The notes under the pieces are model-generated. The model had not been told where the DNA came from. It did not search any database and was given only the letters and a program-made list of their open reading frames with translations. Made by a program: the position numbers and the translations under genes. From Eustoma russellianum (lineage: Eukaryota > Streptophyta > Magnoliopsida > Gentianales > Gentianaceae), in assembly GCA_036186865.1 (NCBI GenBank), contig AP025041.1, positions 40,699,824 to 40,763,823 of the forward strand: 64,000 nucleotides of DNA, given 5' to 3'. This document shows, piece by piece, positions 1-11,483 of the stretch. How positions within the stretch are numbered: position 1 is the stretch's first letter; each line of letters starts with the position of its first letter.

Positions 1-2141
1 ACCAAGTCTTGTTAGCATCCAAAGCAGCTATCTCAGTTGCCATTGCCTCTTGTCATACAGAAGAACTGGATGCTTCTAGATAAGAATTAGGTCTGTACTT
101 GTGCAAAGGGTGTGGAGAAGAATGATCATTACGCTCAGAAGCCACTAAGGAGGACTGATTACAGAAATAGTCTTGTAGATAAGTTGGAGGGTGTTTTACT
201 CATTGAGGTCTGATATTAGCATGTGAACCAGCAGCATGTGAAGGATTATCAGAAGCAGGACTGATAGGAGGCAGTTCAACAATCAACTGACCTCCAGGAG
301 GTATAAGGGACATTGATGGACTAGGACTACAGGGTGAATCAACTGGTGTGGAAGACGCACTGTGACTATGTGAGTATTCTGAAATTAGAGGGCTGCTAAT
401 GGGAGATGGAAATGTGGAAGAGTTAGATGGATAAGGCTGAGGCATTTGATCAGGCCATACACTGTGTATGAACTGGGGAGTAAAAGACACTTGAGAGGGT
501 AAGTCTGTAGACAATCCATCTTAAGACACAGATTTAGAAGAAAAAGGAACACATCCTCATGGAACATGACATCTCTGTATACGTACACATCTTTTGCACT
601 CAAATCCTGTAACACATATCCTTTAGTCATGTGTGACAATCCCAAAAACACACTTCTCCTAGATCTTGGAGCAAATTTATCACTGTGCGATCTCACATCA
701 GTTCCAAATGCCAGACATCCAAATGTTCGCAGATGAGAATAAGTTGGGGCTTTGTTGTATAGGAATGAAAGGGTGTTTTGTTTCTCAGTAAGGGAGTAGG
801 GGTAATATTTTGAGGTAAACAGCATGTTGAATACAAAAGCCCCAATATGCTGAAGGTATATGGGATTGGAATTTATGACTCTTTCTACAGATAATATGTG
901 TTGATGCTTTCTTTCAACAATGTTGTTTTGCTGTGGTGTGTACACATAGCTTGTCTGGTGAATGATTCCTTTAGTAGCATAAAGCGAGTTCATATTAAAC
1001 TCCTATCCATTATCAGTTCTGATGACTTTAATGTGGCAATTGAATTGAACAAGGGCATGCTCACAAAAACTCTATACAATAGACCTTGCTTCAGATTTGC
1101 ATTTCATCAAATACACCCAACCGAACCTGCTGTAATCATCAACAACCGTAAGGAATAATGTTGTCTATACATGGCGGGGTAACTATAAGGTTCCCAGATG
1201 TCAATATGAACGAGTGAAAATATAGCAGAAGACACAGATGATGACATTGGAAAGGGATGTCATTTTTGTTTAGCTAAAGGACACACTGTACATTTATTCT
1301 GAGTATCAGATACTATTGACACTATTGGATCTAATCTCTGCAGTTCCTTGAGTCTTGCAGATGATAAGTGGCCAAGCCTAGCATCCCACAACTCAGATGT
1401 TAAAGAGGTAACTGTAAGGGCCTTTGATGCTGAAACTGAATGATGAGTGATTTTAAGGTTACCATAAAGATGATACAGACCATGGTTTTCTTTAGCTGAA
1501 CCAATCATCTTCCTGGTCCTTAGGTCCTGGATACAACAGACATCATGATGAAAAAAGATGGCAATATGGTTACACTTAGTCAACTTGCTTAAGGACAACA
1601 AATTGAACGAAAATGATAGAACAATGAATACATCATTGAGAGTTAGGTAAGTATTAAGCTGTATTGTCCCAACATGTGAGACCTTAACAAGAGTACTGTC
1701 TGGAAACTTTACAAACAAGGTATTTACTGAATGATAAGATTCAAAAAGTTCCAAATCACAACACACATGATCACTAGCTCCAGAATTTAATATCCATATA
1801 TTTAAGTTTTCATGTAATACATTACCTACATTCTTGCCAGAATCATTGGTTTTCTGTGCTGACATGACAGCATGATGAGTAATTACACCATCAGAGGACT
1901 CACCAACTTCTCTATTCCCTTTAGTTTGGTGTTCCTGCATCATACGTAACAGCTGTGAATACTGCTCTGGTGTTAAGGTTGGTGTCATTCCAGATGTCTG
2001 AGCATTCTCTTCACATCCTTCAAATCTTTCCCTTTCCTTCTGAAATGTCTGGTCACAAATATAATGTGACTCTGTGTCACCATATACAAGATTGACTTGA
2101 CTCTTTGGTTTATAGCATGGTGGATAGCCATGCTTTTTATA
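1..2141 (-). pseudogene. Copia-1 pol remnant (protease, pre-integrase, integrase, RT start)
   Basis: Read on the minus strand, a protease motif WILNSGASDH lies near 1763-1800. Its usual catalytic Asp (DSG) is Asn here. It is followed by the GAG-pre-integrase motif (LWDARLGHL and CTVCPLAK, about 1270-1400) and a broken integrase core (380-1250) with the conserved TPQQN/VERKHQH stretch near 905-960. The usual serine/proline-rich linker after integrase covers 200-514. The last residues before the window edge resemble the ALEANKTW start of reverse transcriptase. Many stops and frameshifts separate these blocks, so no functional polyprotein could be made. Confidence 0.85.
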
Positions 2142-3081
2142 GCATCTATCAATCGTATGTCCAATCATATTACAGTAAGTACAAACTGGTGCCTTAGAGG
2201 CATTTTGTCTTTGATTTTCTCTACCAAATCCCCTTCCTCCTTGCCTGCCAAACGACCCAGACACATTACCATATGAGTTTGCTGTCCCTGATTATTAAAG
2301 TTCACATTCAACACAGGGGATGGATTATTCACAAATTGATTATGATTGCTTGTATATGTCATCTTCCTTTCTAACTTAACCGCCATTGCAAATGCCATCT
2401 TCAAATCAGGCAATGGTGTTGACAATAGAATTTGTGATTTTACTGCCTCAAACTCCTCATTAAGTCCCTTGAGAAACTTAATAACACAATCATCTTCAAC
2501 GAATTTGTTCATCTTTGTATTCAGATTACAAGTACACTGATTACATTCATAGTTAGGAATTGATCTTAACACTGACAATTCTTCCCAAACACCTTTCAGT
2601 TTTGTATAAAAATCAGTGACAGAGATTGTTTCTTGTCTAATTGTGTAAAACCTTTCTTGTAAATCAGATAATCTGAAGGAGTCTACATTTCCATACCTCA
2701 TCATTAAATCATTCCAGATTTCCGCTGCTGTGTCAAGCCATATGACACTTTTTCCGATACTTGGAGTTACTAAATTCACCAACCATGCCGCCACTATATT
2801 ATTGGCTTTAATCCATGAGTTATACCTCCTTGCTGTCTCTACCGGCCGTGGATACGATCCATTGATGAATCCTATTTTGTTTTTGGACTCCAACGCCCTT
2901 TTCATCAACCTGCTCCAACTATGGTAGTTGAGCTGTCCAAAAGTGGCTGTACTAGCATTATAGACAGACTGTCACTCGGATGAACATAGAAAGGATCCTC
3001 CGTAGGATCTGCTACTGCCATTGAATGATTACTCGAATCAGAAGGGGATTGAGTAGAGGAAGAAGGATTGTTCGCAGCCAT
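2142..3081 (-). pseudogene. Copia-1 gag remnant
   Basis: The start chosen is the ATG at 3081, 26 bases past the primer-binding site on the minus strand. The N-terminus has the plant copia gag signature (YVHPSDSLSIMLVQPLL, then NKIGFINGS). Next come the UBN2-like gag core (about 2340-2900) and one CCHC zinc knuckle of form CTYCNMIGHTIDRC (2142-2183). Two frameshifts break it, one near 2935 between the N-terminal block and the YHSWSR motif and one near 2225 before the zinc knuckle. A functional gag would coat genomic RNA in virus-like particles; this one is a pseudogene. Confidence 0.85.
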
Positions 3082-3106
3082 GAAAGTGCCAAAATTCATC
3101 AAATTC

Positions 3107-3118
3107 GCTCTGATACCA
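3107..3118 (-). promoter_or_regulatory. Copia-1 primer-binding site
   Basis: The minus strand reads TGGTATCAGAGC, complementary to the 3' end of plant initiator-Met tRNA. It directly abuts the LTR terminus TG...CA at 3119, which fixes the element's orientation as minus. Confidence 0.9.
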
Positions 3119-3707
3119 TGTAAAATTTCATTAAACAATGCTTATTCAGCAAGAACTAAGAAGATCATATTAACAATGAAGACAAAATGTAGAAGCGAAG
3201 CAATGGCTTATTGGATTGCAGAGAAAAATTCAGAGAAATATCTGCAATACATTGAAGAGAAGAAGCAGTTACATCGGTATGCCTTCCCCCCTTTTAACCG
3301 AATGGAAATGTACATCAAAATTACCCAACTACCCTTCAACTAACTACATTACAGCAAATACACAAAAGGGCATTATCGTATTTTACTACGTTTAAACTGC
3401 TTCACGCCCATTCCTTCCTCTTCCATTGTACGCTGCTGATCACCTCCTTCATCCATCACTGGCCCACCGTGTAACCGTCATCCTCCTGTGATTCCCTCTG
3501 CTCAATTCACCAACTAAGCCTCTTATTTCTTGATTCTAGCCACCACCTTGCTGCCATGGAACATGACTTACTTGGATCAACCATGTGTCTCTGCAACTGC
3601 TTTTTTACTTGTTCACTTATCTTCCATATGCTCTTGTTCACTTATCTTCCATATGCTCCACTCGCTTCACTCTCTTATCTTTGACAACCTCGGAAGTTTT
3701 ACTAACA
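3119..3707 (-). repeat. Copia-1 5' LTR (outer boundary approximate)
   Basis: The inner end at 3119 is set by the primer-binding site. The outer end is only estimated from a CA-type terminus (ACTAACA) at 3707, because the partner LTR lies outside the window. The segment also holds a perfect 25-bp tandem duplication (3609-3633 and 3634-3658). Confidence 0.6.
3609..3658. repeat. 25-bp perfect tandem duplication
   Basis: Two identical 25-bp units, each beginning TTGTTCACTTATC, lie head to tail inside the putative Copia-1 LTR. This is a simple replication-slippage product. Confidence 0.9.
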
Positions 3708-3956
3708 CCGGTGCTGGCTTTTCATTGTCTTGTGTGGTATCTTTAAACTACCAGACATATCCCATTATTATTTTATAGAATTATCTTTTTCTGATTAGCC
3801 TTAATTTCAAAAGAAAACATAAGGATGCAGACAAGATGAATATAATCCATGTAGTGGAATCTATATATTGACTTTTCAGGTCGTTTGGCCTGAGACCAAT
3901 CAATGGGAAAGGAACCTTCACGCAGCAGCTGTCCGCCTTATAAATCGATTTCAAGT
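3708..3956 (+). promoter_or_regulatory. Locus K copy A, promoter segment
   Basis: This low-copy sequence lies between Copia-1 and CACTA-1. Its right end (about 3917-3956) matches copy B at 42191-42231, including a TATA box (TTATAAAT, 3938-3945; TTTATAAAT in copy B at 42213-42221). In copy B the sequence continues straight into the 5' leader. Here it is interrupted after position 3956 and resumes at 13391, so the CACTA element lies 11 bp downstream of the TATA box. Promoter function is inferred from position and conservation between copies. Confidence 0.7.
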
Positions 3957-4275
3957 CACCGTCGTTTTGCGACAGACAAATTTCGTCGCAATTTCGTAGC
4001 TAACAGAATATAGCGACGAAATTGCGACAAAATTTGTAGGTCGTTATACGGCTTGTCGCAAAGTGATTTTCGTCGGTGCAGCGTCGTTATATTGCGATGA
4101 GAGAAGGCTCGTCGGCGGTTCGTTGCAAAATTGCGACGAAAATCTGTCAAGTCTGCGACCTGTTATTTCCGTCATCGTTTCGTCGGTATATCTTTTGTCG
4201 TCGTTATTTTAAAATTTTTGATTTTTTATGCCCGGTCTGCGACATTTTTGTTTCGTCGCAGGTTTGTCGCTATTA
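3957..4275. repeat. CACTA-1 3' subterminal repeat region
   Basis: About 320 bp are packed with direct and inverted copies of a CGTCGC / GCGACGAA motif, for example TTTCGTCGCAATTTCG and ATAGCGACGAAATTGCG. In En/Spm such repeats are the TnpA binding sites. The run stops at an AT-rich stretch (4276-4480). Confidence 0.85.
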
Positions 4276-4703
4276 TTTAAATTAATATTAAATATTAAAT
4301 ATTAAATATTATATATTATATATTTATAATTTATTAATAATATCAATATATTATTAATTACATAGTTTTTATTATTATTTAATTTTTATAATATATTTTA
4401 TTTTGTATATAAAATCATTTTTACGAATATTATATAGAAATACGGTATTTGCGTATTGAAGTTCGTATAATTAAACAACACAAACGAAATGGAATCCGTA
4501 TAAATGTCAGATAAAATATAAAAGAACAAAGAATATGTCAATACAATAAATGAAATAGTCAATACGAAAAATCAAAAAATGAAATACTGTGCAGAGGAAG
4601 TTGGAGGGGGATCATGCGAAAAAGGGTGACCATCATGAGGGCGAGGCTGAGGCTGCGAGGAGCTGGAAATGAAAGAGATGAGGATCTGCGATAGCTGTGA
4701 GAT
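4276..4703. other. AT-rich non-coding segment of CACTA-1
   Basis: This is very AT-rich sequence (TATTAAATATTAAAT-type runs at 4285-4400) followed by what is probably the 3' untranslated region of the TnpA-like gene. I see no ORF or known motif in it. Confidence 0.6.
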
Positions 4704-6548
4704 TTAATGGTTCGTCTCCTGCTGCGCCTGCATCGTATTCTGCTGCGCCTGCTAAAGCGCCTGCTGAACCGCTTGCTGAACCGACTGCTGCAGCGCCTGT
4801 TGGGTCTGAGTGAGCTGCGACCGCAGTGCCTGTACACTCTCCTCATGCTGCGCCCTGATGGTCTCCATCTCATGCTGCAGCGCCGCATGATCTGATTCCA
4901 GGCGCGAAATATCCTCTGGCGTCGCAGAAGGAGTGGAGGTGCTGGCTCGGAGGAAGCACCTGGATGCAGAACTTTGGGGAAGAATCGCGGCGCTGCTGAT
5001 CCAACCCTGTATACCTCCCTCTTCTTCTTATTCTGAGGGCTGATGGTCCGAACCGCATCCCAATAAGCACGGTTCTTGTCGGCCTCTTCTCCCCTCTCTG
5101 CGAGTAATCTGTTGTACTCGTCCTGAAACGAGAATAAGAATTGTTAGGGTTTAGGGTTTAGAAATAAAACAAACTAAGGAAAAAAACAAATGATATCGTA
5201 GTCTACTTACACTGATGTCGCGGGCCTTTGCCGTGATCCAGTCCTCCGTCCCGTCCGAGGCTTTCTTCCGATGCGTCTTGTAGAAAAGATCGTAGGAGGC
5301 TGGCCACTCCCCCGTCTCCGCGTGCTGAAAGAATGAAATAAAATATGTTAGTCAAATCAAGAATTTTAAAAATTTCGGCATGACTTATTCGTTTATTGGA
5401 GATATCCCGGCCTTAAAGGCCTCTCCCAAGTCAAATCAAAAATAAAAAGAAAAAGGCAAATGAACACATATACTACTTACATTAACCATATACAAATACC
5501 AAAAAAACAACAGCGGAACATAAGAAATCATTGAATCTAAATAATCCACTTAAGTCAATGAATCTAAATAATCCACTTAAGTCAATGAATCTAAATAATC
5601 CAATGAAATCAATGAATCTAAATAATCCAATATTAAAATACTTACCATAGTACGCATCGTGGTGGCGTGGGAAAACGAACCACCTGAGTGTGTGGCAGGT
5701 GTTGGGGCCTGTAGATTGACGCTGCGCTGGTTCGCCGTGTTGCTAACGCTGCGGGCTTGGGTAGCAGGGTCTGTCCACCATTCTATCCACCCTGCCCAGG
5801 TGGCCTCGGATACGTAGGGAGGCCTCGCAGAAATGTGGTCACGCTCCCACATGGTCTTGTGCGAGTTGACGAAGTCCCTGTAGCGTTTGGCGGCCCTCTG
5901 GCGCCAGGCCTGCTCCACGTCGTGGGCGATGTCGGCTGGCCAGCTGTACGCCTTCTGCAATTATTATACGGAGGAAAAATAAAAATATGGTTAGAAAAGT
6001 AATGATCGATTACGCATCAAAAAAGTGAAATTCATCAAATTTGAATACCTAACTCATCCCAGTAGAACCTACGTGTCTGCGGAGTGACATGGGACCAGGC
6101 ATATCCAGCAGGGTCCTGCCTCAGGTGGAAGGACCGAGTGATGCAACAGGAAATTTGGCCCGAGTCCGATGCAAACCTGAAAGAGGTGAAGTTGTTAGAA
6201 AAAAATAACTCGTGAAATATATTTGAAAACGTGTTAAAAAAAATAAATCATTACTTACGTATGGGTATCATGTGACCAAGGGAGGGCACAACGCCCTGGT
6301 ATGACACCCTCATCCGATGCCGCATCAAACGCCGGATGATATGGTGAATCGGTGGGTGTGGGTGGCGTCGTAGATCTGGGGGGTGCGAACCTATTGGCAG
6401 ACCCTAAAAGGTCCGCGTCCGCAGCCAGAGCGGCGGTCGACACCGAACCAAGCAGCTCATGCTGAGAAACGAAAAGATTAAACTCTCCTGAGAGGGCCTG
6501 TCTGGCTGGTGGGTAGGTGGATCGAGTATGTGAACCCGCACTAGCCAT
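4704..6548 (-). pseudogene. TnpA-like protein gene of CACTA-1 (Transposase_24 / En/Spm-like type)
   Basis: Five minus-strand exons can be traced by GT-AG borders and protein sense: about 6548-6259, 6176-6049, 5956-5648, 5326-5212 and 5124-4704. The start is the ATG at 6548 (MASAGSHTRS). Exon 2 encodes FHLRQDPAGYAW and RRFYWDEL. Exon 3 has the WRQRAAKRYRDF and YVSEATWAGWIEWW motifs seen in plant transposase (Ptta/En/Spm) proteins. Exon 4 has YDLFYKTHRKK. The last exon encodes a glutamine-rich coiled coil ending at 4704. In En/Spm, TnpA binds subterminal repeats and aids excision. A TAG at 4752-4754 sits inside the coiled coil and a probable frameshift lies near 5000, so it is called a pseudogene; the damage is confined to the C-terminal part. 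Confidence 0.75.
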
Positions 6549-7209
6549 TAGATCTGCAAGGGTGAAAAATTTAAAAGGCACATTCAACAAGTTTAGGGTT
6601 GGTTGGTCAAACAAATAAGATGTCCAAAAAATGACAAGTGTTTACATACATTTAATGCAAGATATTAATAATTTTGAAAATTTCGGCATGACCTATTCGT
6701 TTATCGGAGGTTTCCCGGCCTTAATGGCCTCTCCCAAGACAAATCCAAATCCAAACAACATGACATGATTAACCAAACTACATAATCAAACTTCATCATC
6801 AAATTATTCTTCAAAGTATACATCATTTGAACTTGATACTTAAAGCATAAATATGCATCACCTCTAGACAAATTACACTTAAAAATATACATCACCTCTA
6901 CATTCTTATGATACATAACTTGTAAAATGAATTATGCATAAAAATGATAAATTAAAGAGAATTATGGGCAGCTTAAAGTAAACACAATTCAATTTAACAA
7001 CAAACAGACTTCAACCATAAACTAGCTAAACAAAATACATGGCTTCAATAATATACATCATTTGAGCTGCAAACTTGAAAAATAAATAAAAGCTACTTAA
7101 TACATCACTTGTAACATAAAATGGGCATAAAAATTGAGAATTAAGAGCATTAGGGGCTGTCTTTGAATATACCTTAGCCACATGATCACCAACATACTTG
7201 CTTCATATG
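6549..7209. other. CACTA-1 non-coding spacer upstream of the TnpA-like gene
   Basis: This is AT-rich sequence lacking convincing ORFs, probably leader or intron sequence of the TnpA-like transcript. The segment at about 6680-6740 (TTCGGCATGACCTATTCG...) repeats one at about 5375-5435 (TTCGGCATGACTTATTCG...). Short internal duplications therefore exist in the introns. Confidence 0.5.
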
Positions 7210-7625
7210 TCGTCGGACATGGAAACCCAACCCCGCACCACCCAACCACCAATGCCCTGCCCACAGCCACCCCTGCCCATAGCCACCCCCGCCACAGCCA
7301 GCCACCCCCAACCACCAATGCCTTGTCCACAGCCACCCCCGCCATAGCCAGGCACCCCTGCCCACAGCCACCCCCGCCCCACATGCCACCCCCCAACCAC
7401 CAATGCCCTGCCCACAGCCACCCCTGTCACAGACGCCCACAGCCACCCCCGCCACAACCACCCCCGCCCACATGCCACCCCCAACCACCAATGCCCAGCC
7501 CACAGCCACCCCCACCCACAGCCACCCCTCACGCACAGCTACCCCCACCCACAGCCACCCCCGCCCACAGCCACTCCCAACCCACAGCCCTCCCCATAGT
7601 CCCCAACCCACCACCAACACCCACA
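7210..7625. repeat. GC-rich minisatellite in CACTA-1
   Basis: About 400 bp consist of imperfect repeats built from CACAGCCACCCCC and CAACCACCAATGCC modules. The C-rich strand is plus. Because the unit has few stops, several frames stay open on both strands (proline/threonine-rich on plus, glycine/tryptophan-rich on minus). I do not regard any of these as genes. It lies between tnp2 and the TnpA-like gene. Confidence 0.85.
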
Positions 7626-8164
7626 ACCAAAACCCAAAACAAAGAATTCAATCTATAACTAATTAAAATCATTAAAAACGAAATAGGAAGAAAAACTAAC
7701 TGGGAAGGAGGTCACCGGAGAACGGCAGAAATGGGGAAGCAACCGGAGAACGGCGGAGAAGACGCGGGGGAGGGAGGGAGATTTTGCAGGGAGGTGGGGG
7801 AGAATTCGTAGGGCAGGGAAAATGGGCGGGGGAGGAAATGGGGAAGAAGAAGGGGGATTTCAGGTTTAATTTCGAAATTTTGCGACGAAATAGCGACGGG
7901 AGTTCGTCGCTATTCTTGTGTCGTCGTTAATTCAAATTTGTGACGACACGTTGCGTCGGTAAATCGTCGGCGCTCTTCAGTATTGTAAAAAAAATAATAC
8001 AAAATATAAAGTACTTACAGCCACACATTATGTATATACATGTGTATAAGTACATCAACACATACACACTTTCACATAAATTAAAATTACCCTGTATACC
8101 TTTGTAATATAATGGATAGAGTAGCGCAAGGTATTTAAAAATTAAAATTGGATATCGTTTATAC
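7626..8164. other. CACTA-1 spacer with an internal subterminal-repeat-like block
   Basis: A purine-rich segment at about 7690-7860 is followed at 7865-7975 by a cluster of GCGACGAAA / TCGTCGC motifs. These are the same words found at the transposon's ends but lie in its middle, upstream of the TnpA-like gene. The rest (7980-8164) looks like an AT-rich intron of tnp2. No gene is recognised. Confidence 0.6.
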
Positions 8165-10863
8165 CTTTGGAAACGGTCAACTTGACGACAGTTGCGCAGA
8201 ACATAAGAATGAGCAATCTTCATATCGCTGTCCCCCCAATATCATTTCCTTTCCCTGTCCGTGAAATCTGATCGGATGTGTGAATATCGGGAGGACACCG
8301 GATCTGGAAATGCCGTCATCGTTCCGAGGAACATCTCTGCACCTCGACGGGACATCTGGCTCGAAGTAATGAGACACGAAGGTCGAGGCTTCCTCCGTCA
8401 GGTATGCATTGCACATCGAGGCCTCGACTTTCGCCTTGTACCTGATGTTCAGCTTCAAATGCCTGAGATATCTGTTCATATAGTGAATACTCCAACGTCA
8501 CATGATGAAACAAATTGGTAAGCATGCTCGCACTTAGACACATAAGAACGTCATGTAATAAATAAGAGTACCTCTCGAACGGATACATCCACCTGTACTG
8601 AACAGGACCACCAACGTGTGCCTCGTATGGTAGATGAACTGGCAGGTGTTCCATTGAATCAAAGAAGGCCAAAGGGAATACAGTTTCCAGCTTGCATATG
8701 ATTACTGGGATTTCGCCCTCTAGCCTTGACATATCATCCGCCCTGAGTCTCGTGGATGTAAGACATCTGAAGAACAGAATCATCTCGGTAAGTACTTCCC
8801 ATACATTGGTTGGAAGCAGCTCGCGGAATGCAATGGGCATCAACCGTTACATGAATACGTGACAATCGTGGCTCTTCATCCCGTGCAAACCGCGGTTATT
8901 CACGTCGATGTTCTTCGACAGGTTCGAAACATGGCCGTTAGGAAATCTAGCCGTCCCCAGCCATGCTAATAACGCACTGACCTACTCCGTAATCAGCGTG
9001 TACGAGGACTTCGGCATGTAGGATGTGCCAACGGGATGCAGCTCCGGTCGCATTTTGAGGTTGCATAAATCAAGTTTTGCCTTCAAATTGTCTTTCGTTT
9101 TTCCAGGCACATTCAGTGCTGTATTGAAGATGTTGTCAAACACGTTGTTCTCAATGTGCATGACATCTAGGTTGTGTCGGATCATATTGCTCTTCCAGTA
9201 CGGAAGCTCCCAGAATATGCTTCTCTTCTTCCACCCGATACAGTCACGTCCAGGTCTGTGTTGCGGCTGCCGTCCGGATCATCAGCGACCCCCATGAATC
9301 CACAACTGTCTATCTCCTCCAACACCACCGCACCCGTGAGAATCTCGGGCTTCGTGTCCTTCTTGACGATGGCAGGCATGAACGCCGTCACGTTCTTTCT
9401 GTACAAATGACGTCTGGTCAGGAACTTCCTATGGCTGTCGAACCAGCAAATCTTACGTCCATGTTTCAAGGACATCGTCTTCGCTTGCTTCATGCAGCAA
9501 GGGCAAGCGTATTTCCCCGCTGTGCTCCACCCCGACAACATAGAATAAGCCGAGAAGTCGCTGATCGTCCACATCAGCGCAGCGCGCAGCTGGAAGTTTT
9601 GTTTGGTCGATACATCGAACGTCTCCATGCCAAACTCCCACAACCACTTCAGCTCCTGTATCAATGGCTGCAGGTATAGGTCGATCTTCTGTTTCGGATT
9701 CCTAGGCCCCGGTGCGATCACAGTCAAGAACATGTACGGCTTCTTCATGCACATCCAAGGTGGTAGATTGTACGGCGTCATGATGACAGGCCACGACGAA
9801 TACTGCTCTCCCGACTGTCCGAACGGGTTGAACCCATCGGTGCATAACCCTAACCTAACGTTCCTTGTCTCTGACGAAAAACCCGGATGTGTCGCATCGA
9901 ACGTCCTCCAAGCTTCGCCGTCGGATGGATGGCACATCTCATCGTCTTTCGTGTAGTGCTCTGCATGCCACCTCATCTAGCTAGCTGTGGCACCGGATGC
10001 GTAGAGCCTCTGCAGTCTAGGGGCGAGAGGTAAATAGTAGAATTGCTTTCTTGGCACGTTCCGGTTTCTTTTGTTCGTTGTCCACCTGCGTGTCCCATAG
10101 ACCTTGCACTTGTCTTCATCCTCGTTGATGCCCCAGTATATGATGCACCCATCCGAACAACAATCGATCTTCTGAACCGGCAGTCCCAACACCTGCAGCT
10201 GTTTCTTCGTCGAATAAAAACTGTCGACCATCGTGATCCCTTCAGGAAGAGCTTCCCTCATCAGCTGACACATCCCATCGTACAATCTCTCCGTCATGCA
10301 GTGCTCCGTCTTCATGCTCGTCATCCGACCAATCATGGACATCTGTGTGTGACTACCGCAACCGGGATACAGCGGCGTGTTGGCGGCGTTCAGCATCTCA
10401 AAAAACTGTCTTGCCTGAGGGTTCGGATCTTCCTCCACGAATATACGCGGCTGTTCATCCGGATCCTGTGCACGTTCGTACCCGACATGCATCTGTAAGT
10501 ACTGCTCTCTCGTAAATGCGTCGGCGGCTGCGTCTTGCACCATCTGCACGTACGGGTTCTGAGATCCCTCGCCTATTTCTTCGACATCAATCTGACCGGG
10601 CCCCCTTCGACGTGAACAGTTGCAGATGTAGATGCCCCTGCATATTCGCCATGGCAGTACCATGTATGGTAATTGTGCACGAAACCTTGTTTCAATAAGT
10701 GAACCCTCACGTCACCCAGATCCATATATTTACGGTTCTTGCATTTCTTACACAGACATCTAATCTGCGTTCCACTTTCATTACTCGTCGCAAAATCCAC
10801 AAATTCTTCGAGACCTTCAAAAAATCTAAGATTCCACTCCCCGTTGTTTACTCTCTCGTACAT
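8165..10863 (-). pseudogene. tnp2-type transposase (TnpD-like) of CACTA-1
   Basis: The start is the ATG at 10863. The N-terminus (10573-10863) matches the transposase-associated domain, with its IRCLCKKCKNRKY and YHTWYCHGE motifs. The tnp2 core follows (about 8985-10560), including DGEAWRTFDATHPGF, LGLCTDGFNPF and IRHNLDVMHIENNV. DUF4218 comes next (8572-8960 then 8165-8471), with SHDCHVF, FFDSMEHLPVHLP and VQYRWMYPFER. A clean GT-AG intron at 8472-8571 joins PFER to YLRHLKL. tnp2 proteins are the catalytic CACTA transposase. The copy is broken by frameshifts near 10600, 9225 and 8225 and by in-frame stops at 9977-9979, 8982-8984 and just upstream of 8843. The usual C-terminal exons are not visible. 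Confidence 0.9.
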
Positions 10864-11220
10864 CCACTTTCTATCGCTCCTCCTCGGATCCAGTTTCTCG
10901 CTATACCTTCAAAATAACAGCAGCTATCTTTTCTCGGTGTGGAAAACCTCAAAATCCACACAATAAGATATCTTCCTTGTACATTTTCGTTGAAAGTTGA
11001 TGATTTATGTGTTTGAAATGGGAGAATAATGGGAGAAGAGTGGAAGAGGAAAGATGGTTTTATGGTTCTCTGCCTGCAACTCTACCGACGATATAGCGAC
11101 GCCATAGCGACGAACAAAGAAACACAAATAACGACGCTTAAAAGGAAACAAACACAAATACCGACGACTTAGCGACGAAACACATCGTATAGTGTGCGTG
11201 TATTAATGTCTGCATTCATT
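10864..11220. other. CACTA-1 region between tnp2 and the accessory gene
   Basis: This is probably the 5' leader and promoter side of tnp2. From 11085 onward GCGACGAA-type subterminal repeats reappear. No ORF is supported. Confidence 0.5.
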
Positions 11221-11404
11221 GCTTACCGACGCTTCACCGACGAAATAGCGACGCACGACGTATCTTCACACCACACAATGCGTTTCGTCGCTATAGGCGT
11301 CGTTAAGGCGTCACTATGCAGTCCCAACGTCAGTGTCCGCACAGTCCCCGATGGTTACAACGTACGATGCATTTACATCGCTAAGATTCGTCGCTGAATT
11401 CCCC

Positions 11405-11412
11405 TATATAAA
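11405..11412 (+). promoter_or_regulatory. Putative TATA box of the CACTA accessory gene
   Basis: CTATATAA lies about 75 bp upstream of the ATG at 11484. The second tandem unit has CTATATATAT in the corresponding place (12440-12450), about 70 bp upstream of its ATG. Function is inferred from position and conservation. Confidence 0.55.
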
Positions 11413-11483
11413 CATCAACCTGCCATGACTCTCATAATATAAAAAACAAAATCTCCTTTCTAATCATATAAAAAGAGACAAAT

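Larger units (their letters stand above)
1..3707 (-). mobile_element. Copia-1: Ty1/copia LTR retrotransposon, partial
   Basis: This is a minus-strand Ty1/copia element cut by the left window edge. The order on the minus strand is LTR, primer-binding site, gag, protease, pre-integrase domain, integrase and the very beginning of reverse transcriptase. The right-hand LTR is the 5' LTR; it starts at 3119 with TGTAAAATTTC next to the primer-binding site. Its outer end is uncertain and I place it near 3707 (ACTAACA). The coding region is broken by several frameshifts and stops, so the copy is dead. Most of RT, RNase H and the 3' LTR lie outside the window. Confidence 0.9.

Noticed and set aside
898..1158. 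Plus-strand ORFs opposite Copia-1 integrase and gag (also 46398-46793 and 48097-48360 opposite Copia-7)
   Set aside because: They are antisense shadows of retrotransposon coding sequence in the other strand.
4559..4888. 109-codon arginine-rich minus-strand ORF in CACTA-1
   Set aside because: It is an out-of-frame reading of the glutamine-rich coiled-coil exon of the TnpA-like gene. The Q-rich frame has the expected protein character.
7182..7658. 158-codon proline/threonine/histidine-rich plus-strand ORF
   Set aside because: It coincides with the GC-rich minisatellite. Open frames on both strands are a by-product of repeat composition.
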